Shown here one piece after another: positions 28,128 to 36,982 of a DNA stretch of 64,000 bases. The translations under genes and the position numbers were made by a program. This DNA comes from Aeromicrobium flavum. Lineage in GTDB: Bacteria; Actinomycetota; Actinomycetes; Propionibacteriales; Nocardioidaceae. The notes beneath the pieces were generated by a model. That model ran no database searches. It saw only the letters and a list, made by a program, of their open reading frames with translations, and was not told the DNA's origin. The stretch lies in NCBI RefSeq assembly GCF_007992115.1, contig NZ_BJZQ01000005.1, positions 124,001 to 188,000 on the forward strand, in the 5' to 3' direction. Numbering within the stretch: position 1 is the first letter of the stretch; the number at the start of each line of letters is the position of its first letter.

Positions 28128-28726
28128 CGCTCCTCCTCGCTGACCTCCCAGACCTCGTGGGCGGCATGCAGCGCCAGGCCGATGATCAGGCAGCCAAGGA
28201 CCAGGTCGGGCCACCCGGATTCGCTCCACAGGGTGACGCCGGCCATGGCGATGATCGCCACGTTGACCAGCACGTCGTTGCGGGCCGACAGGAACGCCGC
28301 CCTGCTCAGCGAACCGCCGTGATGCCGGACGCTGACGAGCAGCCAGGCGCTCAGGCCGTTCACGAGGACGGCCCCGAGGGACGCCAGGACGACCGGGACG
28401 ACCGCGGGCGCGACGGGCTCGGAGAACCGCTGCGCCGCCTGCCAGGCCGCCACGGCTGCCGGCCCCACGATGATCAGTGCCATCGCCTTGCCCATCACGG
28501 CGCGCCGGGCCAGCGGCCACCCCAGGGCGACGAAGATGAGCAGGTTGACGGCGGTGTCCTCGAGGAAGTCGACGCTGTCGGCCAGCAGCGAGACCGACCC
28601 GGCCGCCAGGGCGACGGTGAACTCGACGAAGAAGTACGACAGGTTCAAGCCGGCCACGATCAGCACGGCGCGGCGGAGACTCCGTGCGTCGACGGAGTGC
28701 GGAAGCCGCTGGTCGTCTGCGCCCAT
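28106..28726 (-). CDS. Short cation diffusion facilitator family transporter
   Basis: This 206-aa protein has five to six membrane helices with the CDF pattern: SVSLLADSVDFLEDTAVN (Asp50, Asp57) in the second segment and ARNDVLVNVAII in the fifth. It would export divalent metal such as Zn, Co or Mn by proton antiport. Unlike typical CDF proteins it lacks the cytoplasmic C-terminal domain; this short form is seen in some actinobacterial cation transporters. The ATG at 28726 is preceded by a TAGGTT hexamer nine bases upstream. It is divergent from the MFS gene and overlaps the membrane protein gene at its 3' end. Confidence 0.85.
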   Translation of the reverse strand: MGADDQRLPHSVDARSLRRAVLIVAGLNLSYFFVEFTVALAAGSVSLLADSVDFLEDTAVNLLIFVALGWPLARRAVMGKAMALIIVGPAAVAAWQAAQRFSEPVAPAVVPVVLASLGAVLVNGLSAWLLVSVRHHGGSLSRAAFLSARNDVLVNVAIIAMAGVTLWSESGWPDLVLGCLIIGLALHAAHEVWEVSEEERQSASRW

Positions 28727-28755
28727 GGTGATCCGAACCTACCCGCAGCGGTGAG

Positions 28756-28765
28756 AGTGATCACT
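28756..28765. promoter_or_regulatory. Palindrome AGTGATCACT between CDF and MFS genes
   Basis: This perfect 10-bp palindrome lies 30 bp upstream of the divergent CDF start and about 47 bp upstream of the MFS start. It could be an operator, but no regulator gene is adjacent and short palindromes arise by chance. Confidence 0.25.
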
Positions 28766-28811
28766 GTGACCGGTGGGAACACGGGACGCTCCGGTCTGGT
28801 TGAGGACCTTC

Positions 28812-30275
28812 GTGACCATCGACACCGCCGCGCCCCCGACGCCGACCACCGACCGCACCGGCCGCCTCATCGCGCTCCTCGTTGGCTCGGCGTTCGTCGT
28901 GATCCTCAACGAGACGATCATGAGCGTCGCGCTGCCCGAGCTCATGAGGGAGTTCGACGTCCCGGCGGCGACGGCGCAGTGGCTCACGACCGCCTTCCTG
29001 CTGACGATGGCCGTCGTCATCCCGATCACCGGCTTCCTGTTGACGCGCTACCCGCTGCGCCGGGTGTTCATGGCCGCGATGATCTCGTTCACCGCGGGCA
29101 CGCTGCTCGCGGCGCTGGCGCCGACGTTCGCGGTGCTGGTCGCGGCGCGTGCCGTCCAGGCCGTCGGCACCGCGCTGATGATGCCGCTGCTGATCACCAC
29201 GATCCTCAACGTCGTCCCGGCGCACCGGCGTGGCCGCATGATGGGCACGGTCTCCATCGTCATCTCGGTCGCCCCGGCCATCGGCCCGACGATCTCGGGC
29301 ATCGTGCTCGACCAGCTCGACTGGCGCTGGATGTTCTGGCTCGTGCTGCCGATCGCGCTGGTCTCGCTCGGCCTCGGTGCCGCCTGGGTGCGCAACGTGA
29401 CCGAGCCGATCGACGTCCCGATCGACGTCCTGTCCGTGGTCCTGTCCGCCTTGGCGTTCGGCGGCCTGATCTACGGCCTGAGCAGCATCGGCGAGGCCGC
29501 GGCGGGCGACGTCCCGGTCTCCCCCGCCGTCCCGCTCGTGGTCGGCGCAGCCGCGTTGGTCCTCTTCGTCCTGCGGCAGCTGTCGCTGCGTGAGCGCGCC
29601 CTGCTCGACCTGCGCACCTTCGCCCACCGCACCTTCACGATCGCCGCCGGCCTGGTCGCCGTCAGCATGATGGCGCTCTTCGGCACCCTGATCCTGCTCC
29701 CGATCTACCTGCAGAACGTCCTCGAGCTCAGCACCCTGGACACCGGTCTGGTGCTGCTGCCCGGCGGACTGACCATGGGCCTGCTCGCCCCGTTCGTCGG
29801 CCGCCTCTTCGACCAGCACGGCCCGCGCCCGCTCGTGGCTCCCGGGGCCGCGCTCACCGCGGTCGCTCTGGGCCTGATGTCGATGTTCGACACGGACACG
29901 AGTCAGGGCACGGTCGTCGCGATCCACGTGCTGATGAGCGTCGGCCTCGCGCTGATGTTCACGCCGCTGATGACGTCGGCGCTCGGCTCGCTGCCGCAGC
30001 ACCTGTACTCGCACGGCAGCGCGACCGTCTCGACGTTGCAGCAGGTCGCCGGCGCCGCCGGCACGGCGCTCTTCGTGACGGTGATGACCCGTCGTTCGGT
30101 GGCCGACCTCGAGTCCGGCTCGTCGGTGGTCGACGCCACGGCCGCCGGCGTGCACGCCGCACTGTTCTACGGAGGTGCGATCTCCGCGGTGGCCGTCGTC
30201 GTCGCCCTCTTCGTGCGCGGCCCGAAGTCCGCGGCGCCCGTCGCCGAGGACGTGGCAGAACCCGTCTCGCTCTGA
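28812..30275 (+). CDS. MFS transporter, DHA2 family (EmrB/QacA type)
   Basis: This probable drug:proton antiporter has 14 membrane helices in 487 aa. The N-terminal helix holds FVVILNETIMSVALPEL, close to the DHA2 motif LDxTIVNVALP, but with Asn-Glu in place of the usual Asp; motif C-like PAIGPTISGIVL lies in helix 5. The start is uncertain: GTG at 28812 gives VTIDTAAPPTP, and GTG at 28773 would add 13 residues not typical of the family. Substrates are unknown. It is divergent from the CDF transporter and belongs to the accessory block between the HAD gene and metH. Confidence 0.9.
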   Translation: MTIDTAAPPTPTTDRTGRLIALLVGSAFVVILNETIMSVALPELMREFDVPAATAQWLTTAFLLTMAVVIPITGFLLTRYPLRRVFMAAMISFTAGTLLAALAPTFAVLVAARAVQAVGTALMMPLLITTILNVVPAHRRGRMMGTVSIVISVAPAIGPTISGIVLDQLDWRWMFWLVLPIALVSLGLGAAWVRNVTEPIDVPIDVLSVVLSALAFGGLIYGLSSIGEAAAGDVPVSPAVPLVVGAAALVLFVLRQLSLRERALLDLRTFAHRTFTIAAGLVAVSMMALFGTLILLPIYLQNVLELSTLDTGLVLLPGGLTMGLLAPFVGRLFDQHGPRPLVAPGAALTAVALGLMSMFDTDTSQGTVVAIHVLMSVGLALMFTPLMTSALGSLPQHLYSHGSATVSTLQQVAGAAGTALFVTVMTRRSVADLESGSSVVDATAAGVHAALFYGGAISAVAVVVALFVRGPKSAAPVAEDVAEPVSL

Positions 30276-30310
30276 GGTCATTCGGGGGGAGCCCTGCGCC
30301 CCGCCGCTTG

Positions 30311-30316
30311 TAGTGT
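30311..30316 (+). promoter_or_regulatory. -10 element, leaderless epoxide hydrolase gene
   Basis: TAGTGT ends six bases before the ATG at 30323, with no ribosome-binding site in the gap. Confidence 0.55.
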
Positions 30317-30322
30317 CGGCAG

Positions 30323-31489
30323 ATGGCCGCCGTGCGCGAGTTCACGATCGACATCCCCGACTCGACCCTGGTCGACCTGCGCGGGCGCCTGCGGCGGACG
30401 CGACTCGCGCGCCGGGTCGGCACGGAGTGGGACGCCGGCACCGATCCCGACTACCTCGCGGCGTTCGTGTCGGCGTGGGCGGAGTTCGACTGGCGGCCCA
30501 CCGAGCACACGATCAACCAGATTCCGCAGCGCCTGATTCGCGCGGGCGGCGCCGACATCCACGTGCTTCACGCACCGGGGCGGGTGGCCGCCGGTCAGGC
30601 GGCACTGCCGTTGGTGCTGACGCACGGGTGGCCCAGCTCGTTCTTCGAGTTCCTGTCCCTGATCGGGCCGCTGACCGACCCGGCGGCCCACGGTGGGGAC
30701 GCCGCCGACGCCTTCGACGTGGTCATCCCGTCGCTTCCCGGCTTCGGGTTCTCCTCGCGACTGCCGCAGGGCCCGACCGAGCCGTCGCGCATCGCCGCGG
30801 TCTGGGTGGAGGTGATGGAAGCGCTCGGGTACACGGCGTTCGGTGCCTACGGCGGCGACATCGGCTCACACGTCACCAACTTCCTCGGCGCGCACCACCC
30901 GGAGCGTGTGGTCGGACTGTTCACGCACCATCCGAACCTGCACCCCGTCCTCGACCCGGACGTCCCCCTGTCCCCAGCCGATGTGCGGTACCTGGCGCAG
31001 CGAGGCAACGACGCCGGCGCCCACGACGACGGCTATGCGGCGATCCAGGCCACCCGCGGCGACTCGCTCGCCGCGGGACTCTCTGACTCCCCCGCCGGAC
31101 TGGCGGCCTGGCTGCTCGAGAAGTACCGCGAGTGGAGCGACTGCGACGGAGACCTCGAGTCCTCGATTGACCGACGCACCCTGATGAGCATCGCCACCCT
31201 GTACTGGGCCACCAACACCATCGGCACCTCGTTCCTGCCCTACCGAGATGACGACGCCACTCCCCCGCTGCCGCCCGTCACCGTGCCGGCCGGACTGATC
31301 CTCACCCCCGAGGACGCCGTGTACCCGCGCGAGTTCGCCGACCGGACCTACCGCGACATCCGACTGTGGCGCGGACCCGAGTCCGGCGGGCACTTCCTGG
31401 CCCTCGAGCAGCCCGGACGCCTCATCCGTGACCTGCGCGACTTCTTCCGTCCACTCCGCGGCGGTCGCCTTTCGTGTCAACGGGACTGA
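30323..31489 (+). CDS. Epoxide hydrolase (EHN domain alpha/beta hydrolase)
   Basis: This 388-aa protein resembles microsomal-type epoxide hydrolases, which open epoxides to diols. The N-terminal EHN domain (~1-100) contains DIPDSTLVDLRGRLRRTR and WRPTEHTINQIPQ; the hydrolase domain has the oxyanion HGWP (101-104), the nucleophile Asp179 in AYGGDIGSH and the catalytic His in SGGHFLALEQP. Cap tyrosines that activate the epoxide are likely among the YREWSDC/YWATN segments. It may detoxify or use aromatic or lipid epoxides. It is monocistronic, 47 bp after the MFS gene, apparently from its own leaderless promoter. Confidence 0.9.
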   Translation: MAAVREFTIDIPDSTLVDLRGRLRRTRLARRVGTEWDAGTDPDYLAAFVSAWAEFDWRPTEHTINQIPQRLIRAGGADIHVLHAPGRVAAGQAALPLVLTHGWPSSFFEFLSLIGPLTDPAAHGGDAADAFDVVIPSLPGFGFSSRLPQGPTEPSRIAAVWVEVMEALGYTAFGAYGGDIGSHVTNFLGAHHPERVVGLFTHHPNLHPVLDPDVPLSPADVRYLAQRGNDAGAHDDGYAAIQATRGDSLAAGLSDSPAGLAAWLLEKYREWSDCDGDLESSIDRRTLMSIATLYWATNTIGTSFLPYRDDDATPPLPPVTVPAGLILTPEDAVYPREFADRTYRDIRLWRGPESGGHFLALEQPGRLIRDLRDFFRPLRGGRLSCQRD

Positions 31490-31593
31490 CGTATGCTCGT
31501 GGCCACAGTTCGGATCCTTCCCGAAGCCCAGGCGAGCCCGCCGCCGGCTGGAAGATCCCAGCAGCCCCCATGTTGTAAACGCTGAGGATTTCC

Positions 31594-34500
31594 ATGACCG
31601 ATTTCGTTCCGCAGTTCCGCCCCGACGCCACCGACGCCCTCACCGAGGCGATGGCGCGGCGGATCCTCGTGCTCGACGGCGCGATGGGAACCGCGATCCA
31701 GCGCGACCGTCCCGACGAGGGCGGCTACCGGGGCGAGCGGTTCGCGCAGTGGTCCTGCGACGTCCAGGGCAACAACGACCTCCTCACCCTGACGCAGCCC
31801 GACATCATCGCCGGGATCCATCGTGAGTACCTCGAGTCCGGTGCGGACATCATCGAGACGAACACGTTCAACGCCAATGCGATCTCCTTGCGCGACTACG
31901 ACATGGTCGACCTGGCGTACGAGCTGAACTACGCCTCGGCGCAGCTCGCGCGGTCTGCCGTGGAAGCGGTCCAGACCCCCGACCATCCCCGGTACGTCGC
32001 CGGCGCCCTCGGCCCGACGACGCGCACCGCGTCCATCTCCCCCGACGTCAACGACCCCGCCGCCCGCAACGTCACGTGGGACGAGCTGGTCGACGCCTAC
32101 CTGACCGCCGCGCGCGGCCTCCTCGACGGTGGCGCCGACCTGCTGATGATCGAGACGATCTTCGACACACTCAACGCGAAGGCCGCGATCTTCGCCGTCG
32201 AGACGCTCTTCGAGGAGACCGGCCGTCGCTGGCCCGTCGTCATCTCGGGCACCATCACCGACGCGTCCGGACGCACCCTCTCGGGCCAGACCGTCGAGGC
32301 GTTCTGGAACTCGGTGCGGCACGTCAAGCCGCTGCTGGTCGGCCTGAACTGCGCCCTCGGCGCCGACGAGATGCGCCCCTACATCGCCGAGCTCTCGCGC
32401 ATCGCCGACTGCCACATCTCCTGCTACCCCAACGCGGGCCTGCCGAACGCGTTCGGCGAGTACGACGAGTCGCCCGACCAGACCGCGGCGATCCTGCGCG
32501 AGTTCGCCGAGAGCGGCTTCTTCAACGTCGTCGGCGGATGCTGTGGAACGACCCCGGCCCACATCGCCGAGATCGCCCGCAGCGTCGACGGACTGACCCC
32601 GCGAGAGGTGCCCGAGATCGCGCCCGCCCTGCGCCTGTCAGGCCTCGAGCCGCTGACGGTCACCGAGGAGTCGCTCTTCGTCAACGTCGGCGAGCGCACC
32701 AACATCACCGGCTCGGCGAAGTTCCGCAATCTCATCAAGGCCGAGGACTACCCGGCCGCGCTGGCGGTGGCACTGCAGCAGGTCGAGAACGGCGCGCAGG
32801 TCATCGACATCAACATGGACGAGGGCATGATCGACGGCGTCGCCGCGATGGACCGGTTCTGCAAGCTCATCGCTGCCGAGCCCGACATCAGCCGGGTCCC
32901 CGTCATGGTCGACTCCTCCAAGTTCGAGGTCATCGAGACAGGCCTGAAGGCCATCCAGGGCAAGTGCATCGTGAACTCGATCTCCATGAAGGAGGGCGAG
33001 GAGCGCTTCGTCGAGCACGCGCGGCTCTGCCGCAAGTACGGCGCCGCGATCGTCGTCATGGGCTTCGACGAGGAGGGCCAGGCCGACAACCTCGAGCGCC
33101 GCCGGCAGATCGCCGGGCGCGCGTACCGGATCCTGACCGAGGAGGTCGGCTTCCCGGCCGAGGACATCATCTTCGACCCCAACGTGTTCGCCGTCGCCAC
33201 GGGCATCGAGGAGCACGCGCGGTACGGGCTCGACTTCATCGAGGCCACCGCGTGGATCAAGGAGAACCTGCCGGGCGCCCTGGTCTCCGGCGGCGTCTCG
33301 AACGTCTCCTTCTCGTTCCGCGGCAACAACACGGTCCGCGAGGCCATCCACGCCGTGTTCCTGTTCCACGCCATCAAGGCCGGCATGGACATGGGCATCG
33401 TCAACGCCGGTGCGCTGGTGCCGTACGACACCGTGCCTGCCGAGCTGCGCGACCGCATCGAGGACGTCATCCTCAACCGTCGCGAGGACGCCGCCGAGCG
33501 CCTGCTCGAGATCGCGTCCGACTACGCCGGCACGACCGAGAAGTCCGAGGCCACCGCCGAGGAGTGGCGCTCGCTGCCCGTCGGCGAGCGGATCACGCAC
33601 GCGCTCGTCAAGGGCATCGACGCGCAGGTCGAGGAGGACACCGAGGAGCTCCGCCAGCTCATCTCCGACCGCGGCGGCAAGCCGATCGAGGTCATCGAGG
33701 GCCCGCTGATGGACGGCATGAACGTCGTCGGCGACCTGTTCGGCGCGGGCAAGATGTTCCTGCCGCAGGTGGTCAAGTCCGCCCGCGTCATGAAGAAGGC
33801 CGTCGCGTACCTGATCCCCTTCATCGAGGCCGAGAAGTCGCCCGACGACGTCAGCAACAGCAACGGCACGGTCATCATGGCCACCGTCAAGGGCGATGTG
33901 CACGACATCGGCAAGAACATCGTCGGCGTCGTCCTGCAGTGCAACAACTACGACGTGATCGACCTCGGCGTCATGGTGCCCGCGCAGAAGATCCTCGACG
34001 CCGCGCGCGAGCACCACGCCGACGCGATCGGCCTGTCCGGCCTGATCACGCCGTCGCTCGACGAGATGGAGAACTTCGCCGCCGAGATGGCGCGCCAGGA
34101 GTTCGACATCCCGCTGCTGATCGGCGGCGCCACCACGTCGCGGGCCCACACCGCGGTCAAGGTCGACCGCAAGTACCCCGGCCCCGTCGTCTGGGTGAAG
34201 GACGCCTCGCGCTCGGTGCCGGTCGTGGCCGCGCTGCTGTCCGACGAGCAGCGTCCCGGCCTGCTCGCCGATCTCAAGACCGACTACGACGCCCTGCGCG
34301 AGCGCCACGCCTCCCGGGGCGACGCACGGACGATCCTGCCCCTGCCGGCCGCCCGCGCGGACGCGACGCCGATCGACTGGTCCGCGTACACGCCTCCCGT
34401 CCCGAACGCTCTCGGCGTGCACGAGTTCGGTCCGTACCCGCTCGGCGAGCTGCGCGAGTACATCGACTGGCAGCCGTTCTTCAACGCGTGGGAGATGAAG

Positions 34501-35322
34501 GGCTCGTTCCCGGACATCCTCAACTCCCCCACCCACGGTGAGGCGGCGCGCAAGCTCTACGAGGACGCGAACGAGATGCTCGATCGCATGATCGCCGAGG
34601 ACTGGCTGACCGCCCGCGGCGTGGCCGGGCTCTTCCCGGCGGCGCGCGACGGCGACAGCACGATCGTGTACACGGACGAGTCGCGCACGACCGAGCTGAC
34701 GCGCTTCGAGCACCTGCGCCAGCAGACCGAGCACCGCAAGGGCGTCCCCCACCGCTCGCTCGCCGACTTCATCGCCCCGGTCGACTCCGGCCGCCCGGAC
34801 TATGTCGGCGCCTTCGCCGTCACCGCCGGGCTCGGCAGCACCGAGAAGGTCAAGGCATTCAAGGCCGAGCTCGACGACTACTCGGCGATCATGGTCGAGG
34901 CCCTGGCCGACCGCCTCGCCGAGGCCTTCGCCGAGCGCCTGCACGAGCGCGTCCGCACCGAGCTGTGGGGCTACTCCCCCGACGAGAAGCTCAGCAACAC
35001 CGAGCTGATCAAGGAGAAGTACGACGGTGTCCGGCCCGCCCCGGGCTACCCGGCGTGCCCAGAGCACACGGAGAAGCGCACGATCTGGTCCCTGCTCGAG
35101 GTCGAGGAGCGCACCGGCATCGAGCTGACCGAGTCCATGGCGATGTGGCCGGGCGCCTCCGTCAGCGGCCTGTACTTCTCGCATCCGCAGTCGCAGTACT
35201 TCGTGCTGGGACGCATCGGGCGCGACCAGGTCCAGGACTATGCCGAGCGCAAGGGCTGGACCATCGCCGAGGCCGAGCGCTGGCTGTCGCCGAACCTCGG
35301 CTATCGCACCGAGGATGAGTAG
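31594..35322 (+). CDS. metH: Cobalamin-dependent methionine synthase
   Basis: MetH transfers a methyl group from methyltetrahydrofolate via cobalamin to homocysteine. The 1242-aa protein contains all four modules: homocysteine domain with zinc ligands Cys253 (LNCALGA) and Cys316/Cys317 (GGCCGTTP); pterin domain (~345-620, [15 protein letters not shown]); B12 domain with the lower ligand His770 in GDVHDIGKN; and the C-terminal SAM-dependent reactivation domain ([19 protein letters not shown]). The 104-bp leader (31490-31593) shows no recognisable B12, SAM or SAH riboswitch; a TGAGGA stretch precedes the ATG. Its TAG stop forms part of the promoter of the next gene. Confidence 0.97.
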   Translation: MTDFVPQFRPDATDALTEAMARRILVLDGAMGTAIQRDRPDEGGYRGERFAQWSCDVQGNNDLLTLTQPDIIAGIHREYLESGADIIETNTFNANAISLRDYDMVDLAYELNYASAQLARSAVEAVQTPDHPRYVAGALGPTTRTASISPDVNDPAARNVTWDELVDAYLTAARGLLDGGADLLMIETIFDTLNAKAAIFAVETLFEETGRRWPVVISGTITDASGRTLSGQTVEAFWNSVRHVKPLLVGLNCALGADEMRPYIAELSRIADCHISCYPNAGLPNAFGEYDESPDQTAAILREFAESGFFNVVGGCCGTTPAHIAEIARSVDGLTPREVPEIAPALRLSGLEPLTVTEESLFVNVGERTNITGSAKFRNLIKAEDYPAALAVALQQVENGAQVIDINMDEGMIDGVAAMDRFCKLIAAEPDISRVPVMVDSSKFEVIETGLKAIQGKCIVNSISMKEGEERFVEHARLCRKYGAAIVVMGFDEEGQADNLERRRQIAGRAYRILTEEVGFPAEDIIFDPNVFAVATGIEEHARYGLDFIEATAWIKENLPGALVSGGVSNVSFSFRGNNTVREAIHAVFLFHAIKAGMDMGIVNAGALVPYDTVPAELRDRIEDVILNRREDAAERLLEIASDYAGTTEKSEATAEEWRSLPVGERITHALVKGIDAQVEEDTEELRQLISDRGGKPIEVIEGPLMDGMNVVGDLFGAGKMFLPQVVKSARVMKKAVAYLIPFIEAEKSPDDVSNSNGTVIMATVKGDVHDIGKNIVGVVLQCNNYDVIDLGVMVPAQKILDAAREHHADAIGLSGLITPSLDEMENFAAEMARQEFDIPLLIGGATTSRAHTAVKVDRKYPGPVVWVKDASRSVPVVAALLSDEQRPGLLADLKTDYDALRERHASRGDARTILPLPAARADATPIDWSAYTPPVPNALGVHEFGPYPLGELREYIDWQPFFNAWEMKGSFPDILNSPTHGEAARKLYEDANEMLDRMIAEDWLTARGVAGLFPAARDGDSTIVYTDESRTTELTRFEHLRQQTEHRKGVPHRSLADFIAPVDSGRPDYVGAFAVTAGLGSTEKVKAFKAELDDYSAIMVEALADRLAEAFAERLHERVRTELWGYSPDEKLSNTELIKEKYDGVRPAPGYPACPEHTEKRTIWSLLEVEERTGIELTESMAMWPGASVSGLYFSHPQSQYFVLGRIGRDQVQDYAERKGWTIAEAERWLSPNLGYRTEDE

Positions 35323-35325
35323 GCT
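35320..35325 (+). promoter_or_regulatory. -10 element of PAC2 gene, contains metH stop codon
   Basis: TAGGCT ends six bases before the GTG at 35332; its first three bases are the metH TAG stop. GAAGGG in the gap could instead act as a ribosome-binding site for read-through mRNA. Confidence 0.5.
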
Positions 35326-35331
35326 GAAGGG

Positions 35332-36180
35332 GTGACCGACGCCCAGATCCCCGTCCTGAGGAACCCGTGGATGGTGGCCGCGTTCGAGGGCTGGAACGAC
35401 GCCGCCGACGCGGCCACGAGCACGGTCGACCACCTCATCGAGGAATGGGACGCCGAGGTCTTCGCCGAGCTCGATCCGGAGGAGTTCTACGACTTCCAGG
35501 CGGTGCGCCCGGTGATCGCCCCGTCGGAGAACGGCGTGCGCGAGATCGTGTGGCCGACTCCCACGCTGTACTTCGCGCGGCCGCCGCGGATGGACCGCGA
35601 CGTGCTGCTGCTGCGCGCGGTCGAGCCGAACTACCGCTGGCAGACGTTCTGCTCCTCGGTGGTCGAGCTCGCCCAGCGTGCGGGCGTCCAGGAGCTCATC
35701 ACGCTCGGCGCCCTGCTGGCCGACACCCCGCACACGCGCCCGGTCCCGGTCACCGGCTCGACCAACGACCCGGTGCTGATGGAGCGGCTGTCGCTCGACC
35801 AGTCCCGGTACTCCGGCCCGATCGGCATCACGACGGTCCTGGGCGACGTCGCCGCCCGTGCCGGGCTGGCCACGGCCGGCATCTGGGCGGCGGTGCCGCA
35901 CTACGTGGCCGAGCCGCCCTGCTACAAGGCCACGCTGGGACTGCTCGGCGCGGTCGAGGACGCCGTCGGCGTCGGCCTGCCCCAGGGTGTGCTGCGTGAG
36001 ATGGCGGAGGCCTGGCAGCGCGGCGCCGACGACCTGCTCGGACAGGACGAGGACCTGCTGGAGTACGTCCAGTCCCTCGAGACCGAGCACGACGCCGGCG
36101 ACCTCCCCGAGGCCTCCGGCGACGCGATCGCCCGTGAGTTCGAGCGCTACCTGCGCCGTCGCGGCGACGACATCGCCTGA
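35332..36180 (+). CDS. PAC2 family protein (proteasome assembly chaperone 2-like)
   Basis: This 282-aa protein belongs to the PAC2 (DUF75) family, whose eukaryotic member helps assemble proteasome alpha rings; bacterial members have no proven role. Family signs are the N-terminal PWMVAAFEGWNDAADAA, the central ITLGALLADTPHTRPVPV and IWAAVPHYVAEPPCYKATLGLL. The C-terminal third is acidic and helical. It starts with GTG at 35332. PAC2 next to metH is conserved in M. tuberculosis (recalled as Rv2125). Coexistence with a complete proteasome in this genome makes an assembly role plausible but unproven. Confidence 0.9.
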   Translation: MTDAQIPVLRNPWMVAAFEGWNDAADAATSTVDHLIEEWDAEVFAELDPEEFYDFQAVRPVIAPSENGVREIVWPTPTLYFARPPRMDRDVLLLRAVEPNYRWQTFCSSVVELAQRAGVQELITLGALLADTPHTRPVPVTGSTNDPVLMERLSLDQSRYSGPIGITTVLGDVAARAGLATAGIWAAVPHYVAEPPCYKATLGLLGAVEDAVGVGLPQGVLREMAEAWQRGADDLLGQDEDLLEYVQSLETEHDAGDLPEASGDAIAREFERYLRRRGDDIA

Positions 36181-36851
36181 CCGCCTCGGACCGACGCGAG
36201 CTCATCGTCGCGCGTCTCCCGCCACAGCGACCACCCGATCAGGCCCCACACGAGCATCCGAGGCCACATCCCGAGAGCCTGGGTCGACACGGCGACGAGG
36301 GCGACGCTCAGCGGCAGGTCCAGGGCCAGCACCCAGGCCGCCGCGCGCGGCTGGAACCGGGCCCGGAGCAACCCGATGCCCAGGGTGATGCTGGCCGGGA
36401 TCCCGATCAGCATCCCGAGCAGCATCACCAGGTAGCCGGTGTCGACGACGCCCAGCCAGTACACCGCGAACTGCGCCGCACACATGACCGCGTAGCTCAG
36501 GATCGACAGCCGCCAACCCCACCGCTCCGTGCGGCCCAGGCGGGACGGGCGACGGCTCCACGTGGCGAGCAGGCAGGCACTCACCGCCAGCAGGGCGATC
36601 AGGTTGAACTTCCCGTAGGTCAGGTAGACGGTGTCCGCGCTGCCGAAGTCCAGCAACCACGGCTGCAGGGCGTCCAGCGCCGGCCGGGCCCACCACGAGG
36701 CGAGCGGGTTGTCGAGGTCCGTACGCCCGTCGGCGGTCTGCATCCGGGCCAGGGCGTTGAGCGGCGCGAACACCAGGCTGGCGACGGCAAGGACGACGGC
36801 GGCCACGCCGCATCGGCGGATGGTCGTGTCGGTGAACGATGGTCGCTGCAT
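36147..36851 (-). CDS. Hypothetical polytopic membrane protein
   Basis: I do not recognise this 234-aa protein. It has about six membrane segments (for example GVAAVVLAVASLVFAPLNAL, LIALLAVSACLLATW and LVMLLGMLIGIPASITLGIGLL), with a first outside loop containing DLDNPLASWWARPALDALQPWLL. The ATG at 36851 follows GAGGAGCTCACC. Its 3' end overlaps the PAC2 gene by 34 bp in convergent orientation. Its 5' end faces the histidine kinase gene at 36983, so it may be a target of that two-component system (inference from position only). Confidence 0.75.
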   Translation of the reverse strand: MQRPSFTDTTIRRCGVAAVVLAVASLVFAPLNALARMQTADGRTDLDNPLASWWARPALDALQPWLLDFGSADTVYLTYGKFNLIALLAVSACLLATWSRRPSRLGRTERWGWRLSILSYAVMCAAQFAVYWLGVVDTGYLVMLLGMLIGIPASITLGIGLLRARFQPRAAAWVLALDLPLSVALVAVSTQALGMWPRMLVWGLIGWSLWRETRDDELASVRGGQAMSSPRRRR

Positions 36852-36970
36852 GGTGAGCTCCTCAGGTTCGATTGCCTCAGACGCTAGGGCGGGGCGACCC
36901 TGCGGGGCATCGGCCCCGCGGTCGTCTCGGCTCCACCCTCGGGTTGATTCCGACGGGTCCCCCACCGGCG

Positions 36971-36976
36971 TAATCT
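36971..36976 (+). promoter_or_regulatory. -10 element, leaderless histidine kinase operon
   Basis: TAATCT ends six bases before the ATG at 36983. Confidence 0.55.
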
Positions 36977-36982
36977 CCGAGC

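Noticed and set aside
31490-31593. Possible riboswitch before metH
   Set aside because: The 104-bp leader lacks B12-box, SAM and SAH riboswitch landmarks; only a weak CTGG/CCAG pairing was seen.
32638-36090. Minus-strand open frame of 1150 codons
   Set aside because: Antisense to metH and the PAC2 gene with shadow composition and no recognisable domain.
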